This document shows, piece after piece, positions 26,809 to 33,740 of a stretch of DNA of 44,285 bases. The stretch covers positions 1 to 44,285 of the forward strand of contig CALVNQ010000007.1 in NCBI GenBank assembly GCA_944349895.1. Reading direction: 5' to 3'. This DNA comes from an uncultured Clostridia bacterium (lineage in GTDB: Bacteria; Bacillota; Clostridia; Christensenellales; UBA1242). Position numbers and translations under genes: made by a program. Numbering within the stretch: position 1 is the first letter of the stretch; each line of letters starts with the position of its first letter. The notes under the pieces are model-generated. The model worked only from the letters and a program-made list of their open reading frames with translations, was not told the DNA's origin and made no database searches.

Positions 26809-27498
26809 CTACATTTCATAAAATTCTAAAATTCCGCAAGCAACTATATAACATAACTTTTCTCTATAGTCTTTATTAATTAAAAGCGATTCCTCTTCAA
26901 CATTGGACAAGAAACCAAATTCTACTAATATCCCCGGCAAATTAGTACAGTTTAAAATATAAAAGTCTCCTTCTTTAGCGGTTTTTTTTGCATATTCCAC
27001 ATTGCCAGATAACTGATTTTGAACTTTTTCAGCTAGAATTTTACCTTTATCGTTGTCAATACCATAAAAAACTTGTGCCCCCCTCGAAGACCTTAATGGA
27101 TAAGAATTCATATGCACACTGACAACTAAATCTGCTTGGCTATTATCAATAATTTCTTTTCGTTTTTCCATGTCAGATTTTTTTTTATTCGAAGCGAAAG
27201 GAGAATATAATCCATTTAAATCTTCTCTTGTCATGATAACCTTTATCCCAAAACTTTCACAAATTGATTTTAATGATAATGCATATTCAAGATTTATCTC
27301 ATTTTCAGTGATTTTAGTTTTAACGCCGACTGCGCCTCCATCTGTTCCGCCATGTCCCGCATCAATGACTATGGTATATAACGCTTTCGGCGAACTTGCC
27401 GCCCTAACCGCATAGCATACGCCCACCACCGAGCAAACCAAAATCACACCCGCCAAAATAACACACAACGTGCGTCTTTTTATTGTTAAAAATTTCAT
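26809..27498 (-). CDS. cwlD: CwlD-type N-acetylmuramoyl-L-alanine amidase, with a probably imported 5' end
   Basis: This zinc amidase cleaves the amide bond between muramic acid and the peptide stem. CwlD acts in making the muramic-delta-lactam of spore cortex. The 229-residue protein has an N-terminal membrane anchor (residues 12-32) and the Amidase_3 fold. Its zinc motifs are VIDAGHGGTDGGAVG (43-57) and VSVHMNSYPLRSSRGAQVFY, and the catalytic Glu is in LVEFGFLSN. There is no clear SD. The first 52 codons are visibly GC-richer than the rest and recur upstream as three truncated copies that all break after GHGGxD. I infer that inserted cassettes replaced the original start. Confidence 0.88.
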   Translation of the reverse strand: MKFLTIKRRTLCVILAGVILVCSVVGVCYAVRAASSPKALYTIVIDAGHGGTDGGAVGVKTKITENEINLEYALSLKSICESFGIKVIMTREDLNGLYSPFASNKKKSDMEKRKEIIDNSQADLVVSVHMNSYPLRSSRGAQVFYGIDNDKGKILAEKVQNQLSGNVEYAKKTAKEGDFYILNCTNLPGILVEFGFLSNVEEESLLINKDYREKLCYIVACGILEFYEM

Positions 27499-27620
27499 AT
27501 TGTATTTTATTAAACAAAAATTTTTTATATAACAAAATTAAAAAAGATGTCACAAATCATTGAAAACCAAAAATTTCAATGTTAGTCTCTTTTTGTTTAA
27601 AAAAATAAAAGGAGAATTAA
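27499..27620. promoter_or_regulatory. Divergent region between cwlD and cassette 1
   Basis: For cwlD, TTGTTA, 17 bases and TAATAA lie so close to the ATG that almost no leader remains. For the rightward DUF4417 gene there is an SD, AAAGGAG, six bases before ATG. An inverted repeat, CATTGAAA / TTTCAATG (27558-27565 and 27574-27581), may be an operator or a terminator. No strong rightward promoter is seen. Confidence 0.35.
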
Positions 27621-28358
27621 ATGATAAATAATGAACAATTAAATTCGCTTTTTTCTAATACAGAAAGCACAACTGATTATGAAGAAGAAAAGCGAAAAAA
27701 GAAACAAAAACTTGTAAGAAATGAGTTTGAAAAAAGTGGAAAATATGGAATGTCACTAATCAAGAAACAAAATATAGATTTAAATAAGATTGAGTTATTA
27801 AGTTATTTAAAAACAAAAAATGATGATGAAGAAAACAAAAATAAAACAATTCATTTCTTCACTTATGATTGGAATTTTGAAGCAGTCTATGAAAAACCCG
27901 AACAAGCACTTGAAAAACTAGACCAATACTATGCTTTGCTTACTCCTGAATTTAGCACCTATAAAGACATGCCTCTTGCAAGACAAATTGACAGTGTTTT
28001 CAAAAATCGTTGGTGTGGCGCTTTTTGGCAAAGGCAAGGAATGTTTGTAATTCCAACAATTTCTTGGGGCTCGTATGATTGTTTTGATTTCTTTTGTGAT
28101 GGCGTTGAAGAAGGTTCAATTGTGGCAGTTTCAACCTACACAAGAGAAAATAACAAAAAGGGCTTTATGGAAGGCTATGAAATTATGATGAACAAAATCA
28201 AACCTAGCGCTATAATTTGTTACGGAACACCTTTTGCCGAAATGAAAGGAAATATAAAAGCAATTGATCCATACAACCGCGAAGAACTTATCAAAAAGAT
28301 TGGATTAAGCGAGTTTACTAGAAAGTATTTTGCTGGTGAACTTTATCCTGAAATATAG
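27621..28358 (+). CDS. DUF4417-type protein, cassette 1
   Basis: The 245-residue protein resembles the DUF4417 family of mobile-element proteins. Its conserved blocks are KNKTIHFFTYDWNFEAVYEK, LTPEFSTYKDMPLARQID, FKNRWCGAFWQRQGMFVIPT and KPSAIICYG. No signal peptide or membrane segment is seen. It starts after SD AAAGGAG. A paralogue in cassette 2 (31920-32996) has an extra CPCC domain at its N-terminus. Its stop codon TAG forms part of the SD of the following HNH gene (TAGGAG), so the two are coupled. The same junction exists in cassette 2. The biochemical role of the family is unknown to me. Confidence 0.75.
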   Translation: MINNEQLNSLFSNTESTTDYEEEKRKKKQKLVRNEFEKSGKYGMSLIKKQNIDLNKIELLSYLKTKNDDEENKNKTIHFFTYDWNFEAVYEKPEQALEKLDQYYALLTPEFSTYKDMPLARQIDSVFKNRWCGAFWQRQGMFVIPTISWGSYDCFDFFCDGVEEGSIVAVSTYTRENNKKGFMEGYEIMMNKIKPSAIICYGTPFAEMKGNIKAIDPYNREELIKKIGLSEFTRKYFAGELYPEI

Positions 28359-28367
28359 GAGCAGATT

Positions 28368-29186
28368 ATGGAAGAGTTTAAACTAACAATCAACCTGCTC
28401 CCAAAAGGCGCTTGGAACAACGATTTCAGCAAAACGCTATCTAAAAAAGATTGGGACAAACTCCGTGAATTTGCACTTAAAAGAGCAAATGGAAAGTGTG
28501 AAATATGCGGTTATGAAACAAGCGACCTTGACGTTCACGAAGAATGGGAATTTAATACAGAAAAGAAAACGCAATCTTTAAAAGATATTGTTGCAATTTG
28601 TTCCCGCTGTCATGGAGTTAAACATTTTAAAAACTCTGTTAGGCTTGGCTACGGAGAAGAAGCACAAGAGCACTTTATAAAAGTCAACAATTGCTCGGAA
28701 ATGGAATTTGCAAGTCATCTCAACAAGGCTTTGCTTGAATATAATGAAAGAAATTCTGTTTATCGCTGGAAGATAGTCGCAGATTTAGAAAAATTTGGCG
28801 GAAGCGGAATTGAAATAAAACAAAACAACATTCCCCTAATAAAAAACCCGTATGAAAATGTGGAGTGGGACAAACTGTCATTTGATGATACGAAAAATTT
28901 GTTTGAAATAAAAAGAAACGAGAATTTGATAGGCTCTCCCAAAATTGTTTCTATTGATGTTGACAATTATCAAGGCATTATTCAAATCAAAGCATTATTT
29001 GCCGACAGGATTGAATGGTGTTTAGATGAGAAAAAAATTAAAACAAAATATAACACCGCTGGACTATTTGCAACTGAATTGAAAGTTAAAAACTTAATTG
29101 GCAAAAATCTAAAATTCAAAATTATTGGCATAGGTGGAGAAACAATCTCAAAAAACTTTGAAATTTTGCCACAGGAGGTGCTATAA
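28368..29186 (+). CDS. HNH endonuclease-like protein, cassette 1
   Basis: The 272-residue protein has an HNH zinc-finger nuclease core at residues about 38-88: CEICGYETSDLDVHEEWEF, then IVAICSRCHGVKHF. Two CxxC pairs bind structural zinc, and the histidines in DVHEEW and CHGVKHF fit the catalytic pattern. The C-terminal 80 residues look like a beta-rich domain of unknown role. A paralogue at 31136-31912 shares the layout. The gene is coupled to the DUF4417 gene before it, and its stop overlaps the ATG of the toxin-like gene after it (TAATG). Its last 17 codons recur at 30002. It may drive cassette movement, act as an effector, or be a homing-type nuclease. Confidence 0.8.
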   Translation: MEEFKLTINLLPKGAWNNDFSKTLSKKDWDKLREFALKRANGKCEICGYETSDLDVHEEWEFNTEKKTQSLKDIVAICSRCHGVKHFKNSVRLGYGEEAQEHFIKVNNCSEMEFASHLNKALLEYNERNSVYRWKIVADLEKFGGSGIEIKQNNIPLIKNPYENVEWDKLSFDDTKNLFEIKRNENLIGSPKIVSIDVDNYQGIIQIKALFADRIEWCLDEKKIKTKYNTAGLFATELKVKNLIGKNLKFKIIGIGGETISKNFEILPQEVL

Positions 29187-29218
29187 TGGGAATGTGTAAA
29201 CCAAGTGGTGGAATAAAA
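29136..29218 (+). repeat. Direct repeat, copy 1 (HNH 3' end plus toxin start)
   Basis: This 83-base segment covers the last 17 codons of the HNH gene and the first 11 of the toxin-like gene. A second, nearly identical copy lies at 30002-30084, offset by exactly 866 bases. Confidence 0.85.
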
Positions 29219-29499
29219 AAGTTTATGGTCCTTATGGACGAAACATCAAAGAGATTATCAATCAAACTCCAAATTCAAGAATAGACTATTATGATGAAAA
29301 AACTGGTAAGTTATTACAGCAACGTTGGTTTGATGCCGACGGAAAGGCTGTATGGGATAGGGACTGGGATCATAATGATTCAAATAATACTCACGAATTT
29401 CCTCACGACCATTATTGGGTTTGGGATAATCCTCAACATCCAGATAGACCTGAATATAAAGGGCCAAATGGAGAAAATATAAATTTAAGCTATTGTTAA
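29186..29499 (+). CDS. Small toxin-like protein, interrupted at an A AAA AAG slippery site
   Basis: In the zero frame the ATG at 29186 yields only 32 residues. A -1 shift at A AAA AAG (29215-29221) restores a frame of about 104 codons ending LSYC. The shifted product reads TPNSRIDYYDEKTGKLLQQR, then DGKAVWDRDWDHND and HEFPHDHYW. It parallels the intact paralogue at 30052-30348 residue by residue. Short MGMCKPSGG-starting proteins with QRWYD and HxFPHDHxW motifs occur as orphan C-terminal toxin domains of polymorphic toxin systems, probably nucleases. That reading is inference. The heptamer is in the correct zero-frame phase for programmed frameshifting, but a simple one-base deletion is equally possible. 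The next gene is its likely immunity partner. Confidence 0.6.
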
Positions 29500-29511
29500 A
29501 GGAGATAACAT

Positions 29512-29949
29512 ATGAATAAAAAAATAGAAAAACAATGTATAGTATGTAAACACAAAATTATTGTAAATCAAGGTGGAAACGGAGAATGTTTTCATTGCGG
29601 ATGGTATAATAATAGTTTAGGGGAAGAAAATGAAAATACCGTCATATTTCCAAATCTAATTTCTTTAAATAAAGCCATAAAGTTGTTTCAAGAAGGAAAA
29701 TCTTTAAAACCAGACTTAAACGATTTTCTTGATGGATTATACAATTATCGCGAAATGAAGTTTTCTTACAACAATTTAAATTGTTGCGTGTTTTTAAAAG
29801 GCGAAAAACAAACAATAATTGAATTTGGATGGAGCCCTAATAATATTCAATATTTTAAAGATAAGGAAGATTTTTTTAAAAATGCTAAAATTGGAAACGA
29901 GTATGTAAGAAATATTTGGGACAAGGTAGAAGACCCGAGTTATATATAA
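29512..29949 (+). CDS. Cysteine-rich CPCC-like protein, probable immunity partner 1
   Basis: The 145-residue protein begins with a small zinc-ribbon-like head, CIVCKHKII and ECFHCGWYNN, followed by PNLISLNKAIKLFQEGKSL, similar to CPCC-type cysteine-rich proteins. The rest is predicted globular with no membrane segment. It starts after SD AAAGGAG, 12 bases beyond the toxin-like gene. A paralogue at 30360-30824 stands in the same place behind the second toxin-like gene. This pairing suggests a neutralising role, which I infer rather than see. Confidence 0.6.
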   Translation: MNKKIEKQCIVCKHKIIVNQGGNGECFHCGWYNNSLGEENENTVIFPNLISLNKAIKLFQEGKSLKPDLNDFLDGLYNYREMKFSYNNLNCCVFLKGEKQTIIEFGWSPNNIQYFKDKEDFFKNAKIGNEYVRNIWDKVEDPSYI

Positions 29950-29956
29950 AAAATTT

Positions 29957-29982
29957 AAGCATATCAATTTGATATGCTTTTT
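29957..29982 (+). terminator. Terminator of toxin/immunity unit 1
   Basis: A ten-base-pair stem, AAGCATATCA / TGATATGCTT, with a 3-base loop and T-run. A near-identical hairpin closes unit 2. Confidence 0.8.
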
Positions 29983-30001
29983 CATTTAGTGTAAGCCATG
30001 C

Positions 30002-30084
30002 GGAGAAACCATCTCAAAAAACTTTGAAATTTTGCCACAGGAGGTGCTATAATGGGAATGTGTAAACCTAGTGGCGAAATAAAA
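30002..30084 (+). repeat. Direct repeat, copy 2 (stranded HNH 3' end)
   Basis: This is the partner of 29136-29218. Here the 17 HNH codons are a non-functional stub sitting in front of the second toxin-like gene. It marks the recombination join that added or duplicated the second toxin/immunity unit. Confidence 0.85.
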
Positions 30085-30348
30085 CCACAATTGGGTAAAA
30101 TAGGTAGTTTAAAAGCTTATGGAGACCCGAATTCAAGAATAGATTTGTACAACATTGAAAATCCAAATGAATTATTACAACAAAGATGGTACGATTCAAA
30201 TGGGAGAGCCGAAATGAATAGAGATTGGAAACATTCCAATAAAGGCGAAGAACATAAATTCCCACATGACCATCCATGGGATTGGACTAAAAAGAATCCA
30301 AGGCTAAAATACGATCCAAATAGGGGAATCAATAATCACTATTGTTAA
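30052..30348 (+). CDS. Small toxin-like protein, unit 2 (intact)
   Basis: The 98-residue protein starts MGMCKPSGEIK and contains PNSRIDLYNIENPNELLQQR, EMNRDWKH and KFPHDHPWDWTK. It is the intact paralogue of the interrupted gene at 29186, without the slippery A-run. The conserved Asp/His pattern (RDW.H, HKFPHDH.W) suggests a metal-dependent nuclease-like toxin domain, which is inference. It lacks any secretion or delivery domain, as expected for an orphan toxin tip. The SD GGAGGT comes from the repeat copy upstream. The immunity-like gene follows after 11 bases. Confidence 0.6.
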   Translation: MGMCKPSGEIKPQLGKIGSLKAYGDPNSRIDLYNIENPNELLQQRWYDSNGRAEMNRDWKHSNKGEEHKFPHDHPWDWTKKNPRLKYDPNRGINNHYC

Positions 30349-30359
30349 AAGGAGATATG

Positions 30360-30824
30360 ATGAAAAATAAAAGCATTTACGATGAAATTTTTGACAAACC
30401 CTGTTCGGTTTGCAAAGAGATGATAAAAAAAGATGTTTATGACCAAGGTGATTGCCCATACTGCAAATGGAAAAACAACTTTTTAGCCGACGAAAATCCA
30501 AATAGAGTTATCTATCCAAACTTAATTTCTCTAAACAAAGCGAAAAAACTTTATAGCGAAGGCAAGCCTTTTGAGCCTAATCTTGATGATTTTGTTGAAG
30601 CATTGTTCTTTTATAGTGAAGTTCAATTTAAATACAAAAATATATATTATGAAGTTATTCTTGCTTCTGAAAATGATGAGGAAATCATTCAAATGAATGA
30701 TTTCAATGGCGAAAATTTGCAAACATTTAAGACAAAGGAAGATTATATAAACAATGCTAAAATTGATGGGAAGCTTTTAAAAGATATATGGGAAGAAACC
30801 ACCGAAAGAGATTGGTTACAATAA
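30360..30824 (+). CDS. Cysteine-rich CPCC-like protein, probable immunity partner 2
   Basis: The 154-residue paralogue of the 29512 gene has zinc-ribbon pairs CSVCKEM and CPYCKWKNN, then YPNLISLNKAKKLYSEGK. Of several in-frame ATGs, the one at 30360 has the best SD spacing (GGAG, five bases). The N-terminal half is closer to its paralogue than the C-terminal half, which fits co-evolution with a different toxin. It ends before a hairpin terminator. Confidence 0.6.
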   Translation: MKNKSIYDEIFDKPCSVCKEMIKKDVYDQGDCPYCKWKNNFLADENPNRVIYPNLISLNKAKKLYSEGKPFEPNLDDFVEALFFYSEVQFKYKNIYYEVILASENDEEIIQMNDFNGENLQTFKTKEDYINNAKIDGKLLKDIWEETTERDWLQ

Positions 30825-30833
30825 AACTTAATT

Positions 30834-30862
30834 AAAGCATATCAAATTGATATGCTTTTTTC
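30834..30862 (+). terminator. Terminator of toxin/immunity unit 2
   Basis: An 11-base-pair stem, AAAGCATATCA / TGATATGCTTT, with a 3-base loop and T-run. It is a copy of the hairpin at 29957. Confidence 0.8.
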
Positions 30863-30894
30863 TTTACACTTATAAAATATGTGTCTTTTTTCTA

Positions 30895-31086
30895 TTAAAA
30901 TTTTAAAATATACTGTCCTAACTTGACATCTACTCCGCCATGCCCCGCATCAATGACAATAGTGTACACCGCCTTTGGCGAACTCGTTGTCTTGACGGCA
31001 TAGTAAACACCAACAACAAAACAAATTAAAATTATACCCACCAAAAGAATACACAACGTGCGTCTTTTTATTGTTAAGAATTTCAT
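30895..31086 (-). pseudogene. Truncated cwlD 5' end, copy A
   Basis: The 63-codon frame MKFLTIKRRTLCILLVGIIL... VIDAGHGGVDVKLGQYILKF* matches residues 1-52 of the working CwlD. It then diverges at 30927 into sequence shared with copies B and C. The amidase active site beyond the first zinc ligand is missing. It marks the boundary between cassettes 1 and 2. Confidence 0.85.
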
Positions 31087-31135
31087 ATAATAACATATTT
31101 TTATTCTTTGCTTTTTATAACAAAAAAAGAGGATG

Positions 31136-31912
31136 TTAATATTCCCAATTTTCTAACTTAAATTCTTTTGAATTTATTTCTCCATAATCACCATATAATT
31201 TAAAATGCACGCTTTTCCCATTTAACCCAACAACAGAAAAATCTGATTTTAGAATATGGGCAAAATTAAACTGCGTTTTCGCTATTTTATCATCAACATA
31301 CCAAACTATTTTATTAGAAATATCACTTTTAACAACTATATCTCCAGAATAATTATCTACTTCTATATTTAAAATTCTAGGTAATAAATCAATTGCATTT
31401 TTTAAATTTTCCATATCATTTTCACTATAAGGGTTTGATATCTTTAATCTTGTTATATCTGGAATGGAGATTTTTTCTCCACCAAATTTTGCTAGATCTA
31501 ATTTCATTTTCCAAAAATATAGTTCATTTCTTTCATTAAATAAAATTTCAGCTTGAGTTAAATGAACAGCAAATTCAAATTCATTACAATCATTGACTTG
31601 CATAAAATGCTTTTTTGCTTCTTCTTCAAATCCTAATCGTCTTGAATTTCTGAAATGCTTAACACCATGACACCTACTGCAAATTGCAATTATATCCTTT
31701 AAAGTTTGAGTCTTATTTTTAATATCAAATTCCCATTCTTCGTGAACATCAAGGTCATCACTTTCGTAACCACATATTTCGCATTTTCCATTTGCTCTTT
31801 TTAAAGCAATCTCTCTTAATATATTCCAATCTTTTTTAGGTAATACTATACTTAAATCATTTCCCCAAGCACCTTTTGGGAGCAACTCTATTGTAAGTTT
31901 TAATTTACTCAT
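31136..31912 (-). CDS. HNH endonuclease-like protein, cassette 2
   Basis: The 258-residue paralogue of the cassette 1 HNH protein has an HNH core CEICGYESDDLDVHEEWEF and IIAICSRCHGVKHFRNSRR, and a similar beta-rich C-terminus (IEVDNYSGDIVVKSD). The longest frame opens at 31948. The paralogue's start and the SD (TAGGTG, containing the stop codon of the gene before it) place the true start at 31912. It is the last gene of the cassette 2 operon and ends about 50 bases before truncated cwlD copy A. Role as for the cassette 1 copy: nuclease activity is likely, its target unknown. Confidence 0.8.
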   Translation of the reverse strand: MSKLKLTIELLPKGAWGNDLSIVLPKKDWNILREIALKRANGKCEICGYESDDLDVHEEWEFDIKNKTQTLKDIIAICSRCHGVKHFRNSRRLGFEEEAKKHFMQVNDCNEFEFAVHLTQAEILFNERNELYFWKMKLDLAKFGGEKISIPDITRLKISNPYSENDMENLKNAIDLLPRILNIEVDNYSGDIVVKSDISNKIVWYVDDKIAKTQFNFAHILKSDFSVVGLNGKSVHFKLYGDYGEINSKEFKLENWEY

Positions 31913-31919
31913 AGCACAC

Positions 31920-32996
31920 CTACTTAGACGGATATAATTCGCCAGCAAGATATTTTTTTATAAATTCTTCCATTCCCATTTTAGCAATAAGTTCTTCTTT
32001 ATTAAATGGACTGATTACTTTTATATTCCCTTTCATTTCTGGGAAAGCCTCTCCGTAAATTATGACTGCAGAAGGCTTTATCACTTCAAGCATTTTATTA
32101 TAACTTCTCAAAATTTCTTGTTTGTATTGCTCTCTTCGATATGTTGATATTGCCACAACAGACCCTTCTTCAATCCCATCAAAGCAAAAATCATAACTTT
32201 CTTCACCTGCACAACATACTGTTGGAATAACAATTTTCCCCATTTTTTGCCAAAAAGCACCACACCATCTGTTTTTAAATGTGTTATATATTTGCACAGC
32301 TTTTGGCATATCCCAATATAAACTAAATTCTGGACTTAAAAGCGCATAATATTGGTCGAGTTTTTCCATGGTTTTTTCTGGTTTATCAAATACACTTTCA
32401 AAGTCCCAATCATATGTGAAAAAATGAATAGTTTTATCTTTATTTTCTTCATCATTAGTTTTGGTTTTGGCGTATCCCCACAAGTCGATTTTATCTAGAT
32501 CAATTTCTTGTTTTTTAATAATAGGCATGCCATACTTCCCAACCATTTTAAATTGATTTCTCACCAATTTTTGCTTTTTATACGATTTTTCAAATTCATA
32601 ATCGCTTTCCTCGTCATTACTTACTTTTAATTTCCCTTGTTGCCTTTCCAATTCTATTTTCCGTCTATTTTCTTCTGCTCGTTTCTTGACTTTTTCATAT
32701 CTCTCTTTAAAGTTGTTCTTAAAATATTCTCTCGCTTTGTCAATTGCATAAAATCTATTTTTAGAAAGATTTTTTAAAACATCTTCTTTATTTTCTTTCC
32801 AAAATTTTTTATACTCATTTAGACTCATATGATTTGCCCCACCAAAATAATCTGGTCTATCATTTTGCAAATCATCAGCTTCCCAGCCACAATATTCACA
32901 TATATCAAAATCATATTCAAGACAACCCAAACCGCAGACTTTACATTTGTTTTGTACTTGTTCAACCAACTTTCCGTTTTCTACTACTCTACTCAT
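31920..32996 (-). CDS. Fusion of CPCC-type cysteine-rich domain and DUF4417-type domain
   Basis: The 358-residue protein has a CPCC-like domain at residues 1-70 (CKVCGLGCLEYDFDICEYCG, then GGANHMSLNEYKKFW). A charged helical linker with RAEENRRKIELERQQ follows. From about 145 to the end there is a DUF4417-type domain (KTIHFFTYDWDFESVFDKPE, SPEFSLYWDMPKAVQI, FKNRWCGAFWQ). In cassette 1 the DUF4417 protein has no CPCC part, and in cassette 3 the CPCC part stands alone, so the fusion is lineage-specific. The start at 32996 follows SD GGGGAAATA and matches the cassette 3 paralogue. It directly follows the toxin-like gene by 11 bases. I infer an immunity role for the CPCC half. Confidence 0.72.
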   Translation of the reverse strand: MSRVVENGKLVEQVQNKCKVCGLGCLEYDFDICEYCGWEADDLQNDRPDYFGGANHMSLNEYKKFWKENKEDVLKNLSKNRFYAIDKAREYFKNNFKERYEKVKKRAEENRRKIELERQQGKLKVSNDEESDYEFEKSYKKQKLVRNQFKMVGKYGMPIIKKQEIDLDKIDLWGYAKTKTNDEENKDKTIHFFTYDWDFESVFDKPEKTMEKLDQYYALLSPEFSLYWDMPKAVQIYNTFKNRWCGAFWQKMGKIVIPTVCCAGEESYDFCFDGIEEGSVVAISTYRREQYKQEILRSYNKMLEVIKPSAVIIYGEAFPEMKGNIKVISPFNKEELIAKMGMEEFIKKYLAGELYPSK

Positions 32997-33007
32997 TATT
33001 TCCCCTT

Positions 33008-33337
33008 TTATAACCAAAAATTTCCATATTCATCAAATTTACTATAGAAGTAATCTATTCCATCCTCTGGTTTATAGTAAGTAACAATTTTACCATTCCT
33101 AGAAATTATCATAAATTCATTTGTTTCAGTATCGTATTTATAAGTGGAATAGAATTTTTTACTTGTTGCTCTAAATGAGATAATTGATTCTCCATTGCGA
33201 TTCAAAAAATCAATAGCTTTACTAGAATATTCTACAATTCTCGTAATTCCCATGTCATAAGCATGAAAATAGAAATGATTTACTTCCGCATAAGGCGAAG
33301 TCCAATATTTTGCATTCTCACTCGGTGCTTTTTCCAT
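33008..33337 (-). CDS. Small toxin-like protein with a BECR-RNase-like C-terminus, cassette 2
   Basis: The 109-residue protein starts MEKAPSENAKYWTSPYAEVN, has HFYFHAYDMGI, and ends YKYDTETNEFMIISRNGKIV followed by TYYKPEDGIDYF. That closing pattern (YD.xTNEF..., dGxI.TYxKP..G..YF) is typical of short RNase-like toxin tips in polymorphic toxins, often assigned to the BECR fold. The assignment is by motif memory only. The ATG has an SD (AAGGAG) at an unusually long distance. The SD better fits a two-codon ATG-ATA-TAA mini-frame whose stop overlaps the start, suggesting coupling. The CPCC-DUF4417 gene follows. Confidence 0.55.
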   Translation of the reverse strand: MEKAPSENAKYWTSPYAEVNHFYFHAYDMGITRIVEYSSKAIDFLNRNGESIISFRATSKKFYSTYKYDTETNEFMIISRNGKIVTYYKPEDGIDYFYSKFDEYGNFWL

Positions 33338-33498
33338 TATATCATCTTTTCTCCTTAATTTGGTGAATTTTTTTACTTTTAATAAAAAAGTTTGTAAAAA
33401 ATCTCCTCACAAACTTTTTATTTTAAAATATTAAATTGTAACTTTCACAATATAAAGTTTATATGTCAAAAAATTTCATACTCTCCTAACTTGACATC
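33302..33498 (-). repeat. Cassette-end direct repeat, copy B
   Basis: This segment of about 197 bases is nearly identical to 34783-34979 at a constant offset of 1481. It runs from the cwlD breakpoint through a leader and hairpin into the first codons of the toxin-like gene. It defines the left part of cassettes 2 and 3. Confidence 0.85.
33385..33419 (-). terminator. Hairpin between truncated cwlD and toxin-like gene, cassette 2
   Basis: An 11-base-pair stem, AAAAAGTTTGT / ACAAACTTTTT, is followed by T-rich sequence. The loop holds GAGGAG. It may stop transcripts coming from upstream or attenuate the toxin-like gene. The same hairpin is at 34866-34900. Confidence 0.65.
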
Positions 33499-33648
33499 TA
33501 CTCCGCCATGTCCCGCATCAATCACAATGGTGTATAACGCTTTCGGCGAACTTGCCGCCCTAACCGCATAGCAAACGCCAATAATGACACAATTGCAATA
33601 TAGCAACCAAAAGAATAGCACCTGCGACTTTTCTTGTTAGAACTTCAT
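33495..33648 (-). pseudogene. Truncated cwlD 5' end, copy B (degraded)
   Basis: The DNA aligns with the first 52 codons of cwlD and with copy A, including the GC-rich stretch coding for AVRAASSPKALYTIVIDAGH in the working gene. A frameshift after the third codon gives MKF*, so it is dead. It breaks at the same GATG. It lies between cassettes 2 and 3. Confidence 0.8.
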
Positions 33649-33684
33649 ATAACAACATATTTATATTTTGCTTTTTAGCCAAAC

Positions 33685-33740
33685 GTCAGAGAAATCTTAT
33701 TTTAAGATATGTGCAAAATTAAACTCAGCTTTCGCTATTG
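33685..33740 (-). pseudogene. Residual 3' fragment of an HNH gene, cassette 3
   Basis: The minus strand reads IAKAEFNFAHILK followed by a stop, matching IAKTQFNFAHILK near the C-terminus of the cassette 2 HNH protein. It shows that cassette 3 once had DUF4417 and HNH genes and lost them by an internal deletion. Confidence 0.75.
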
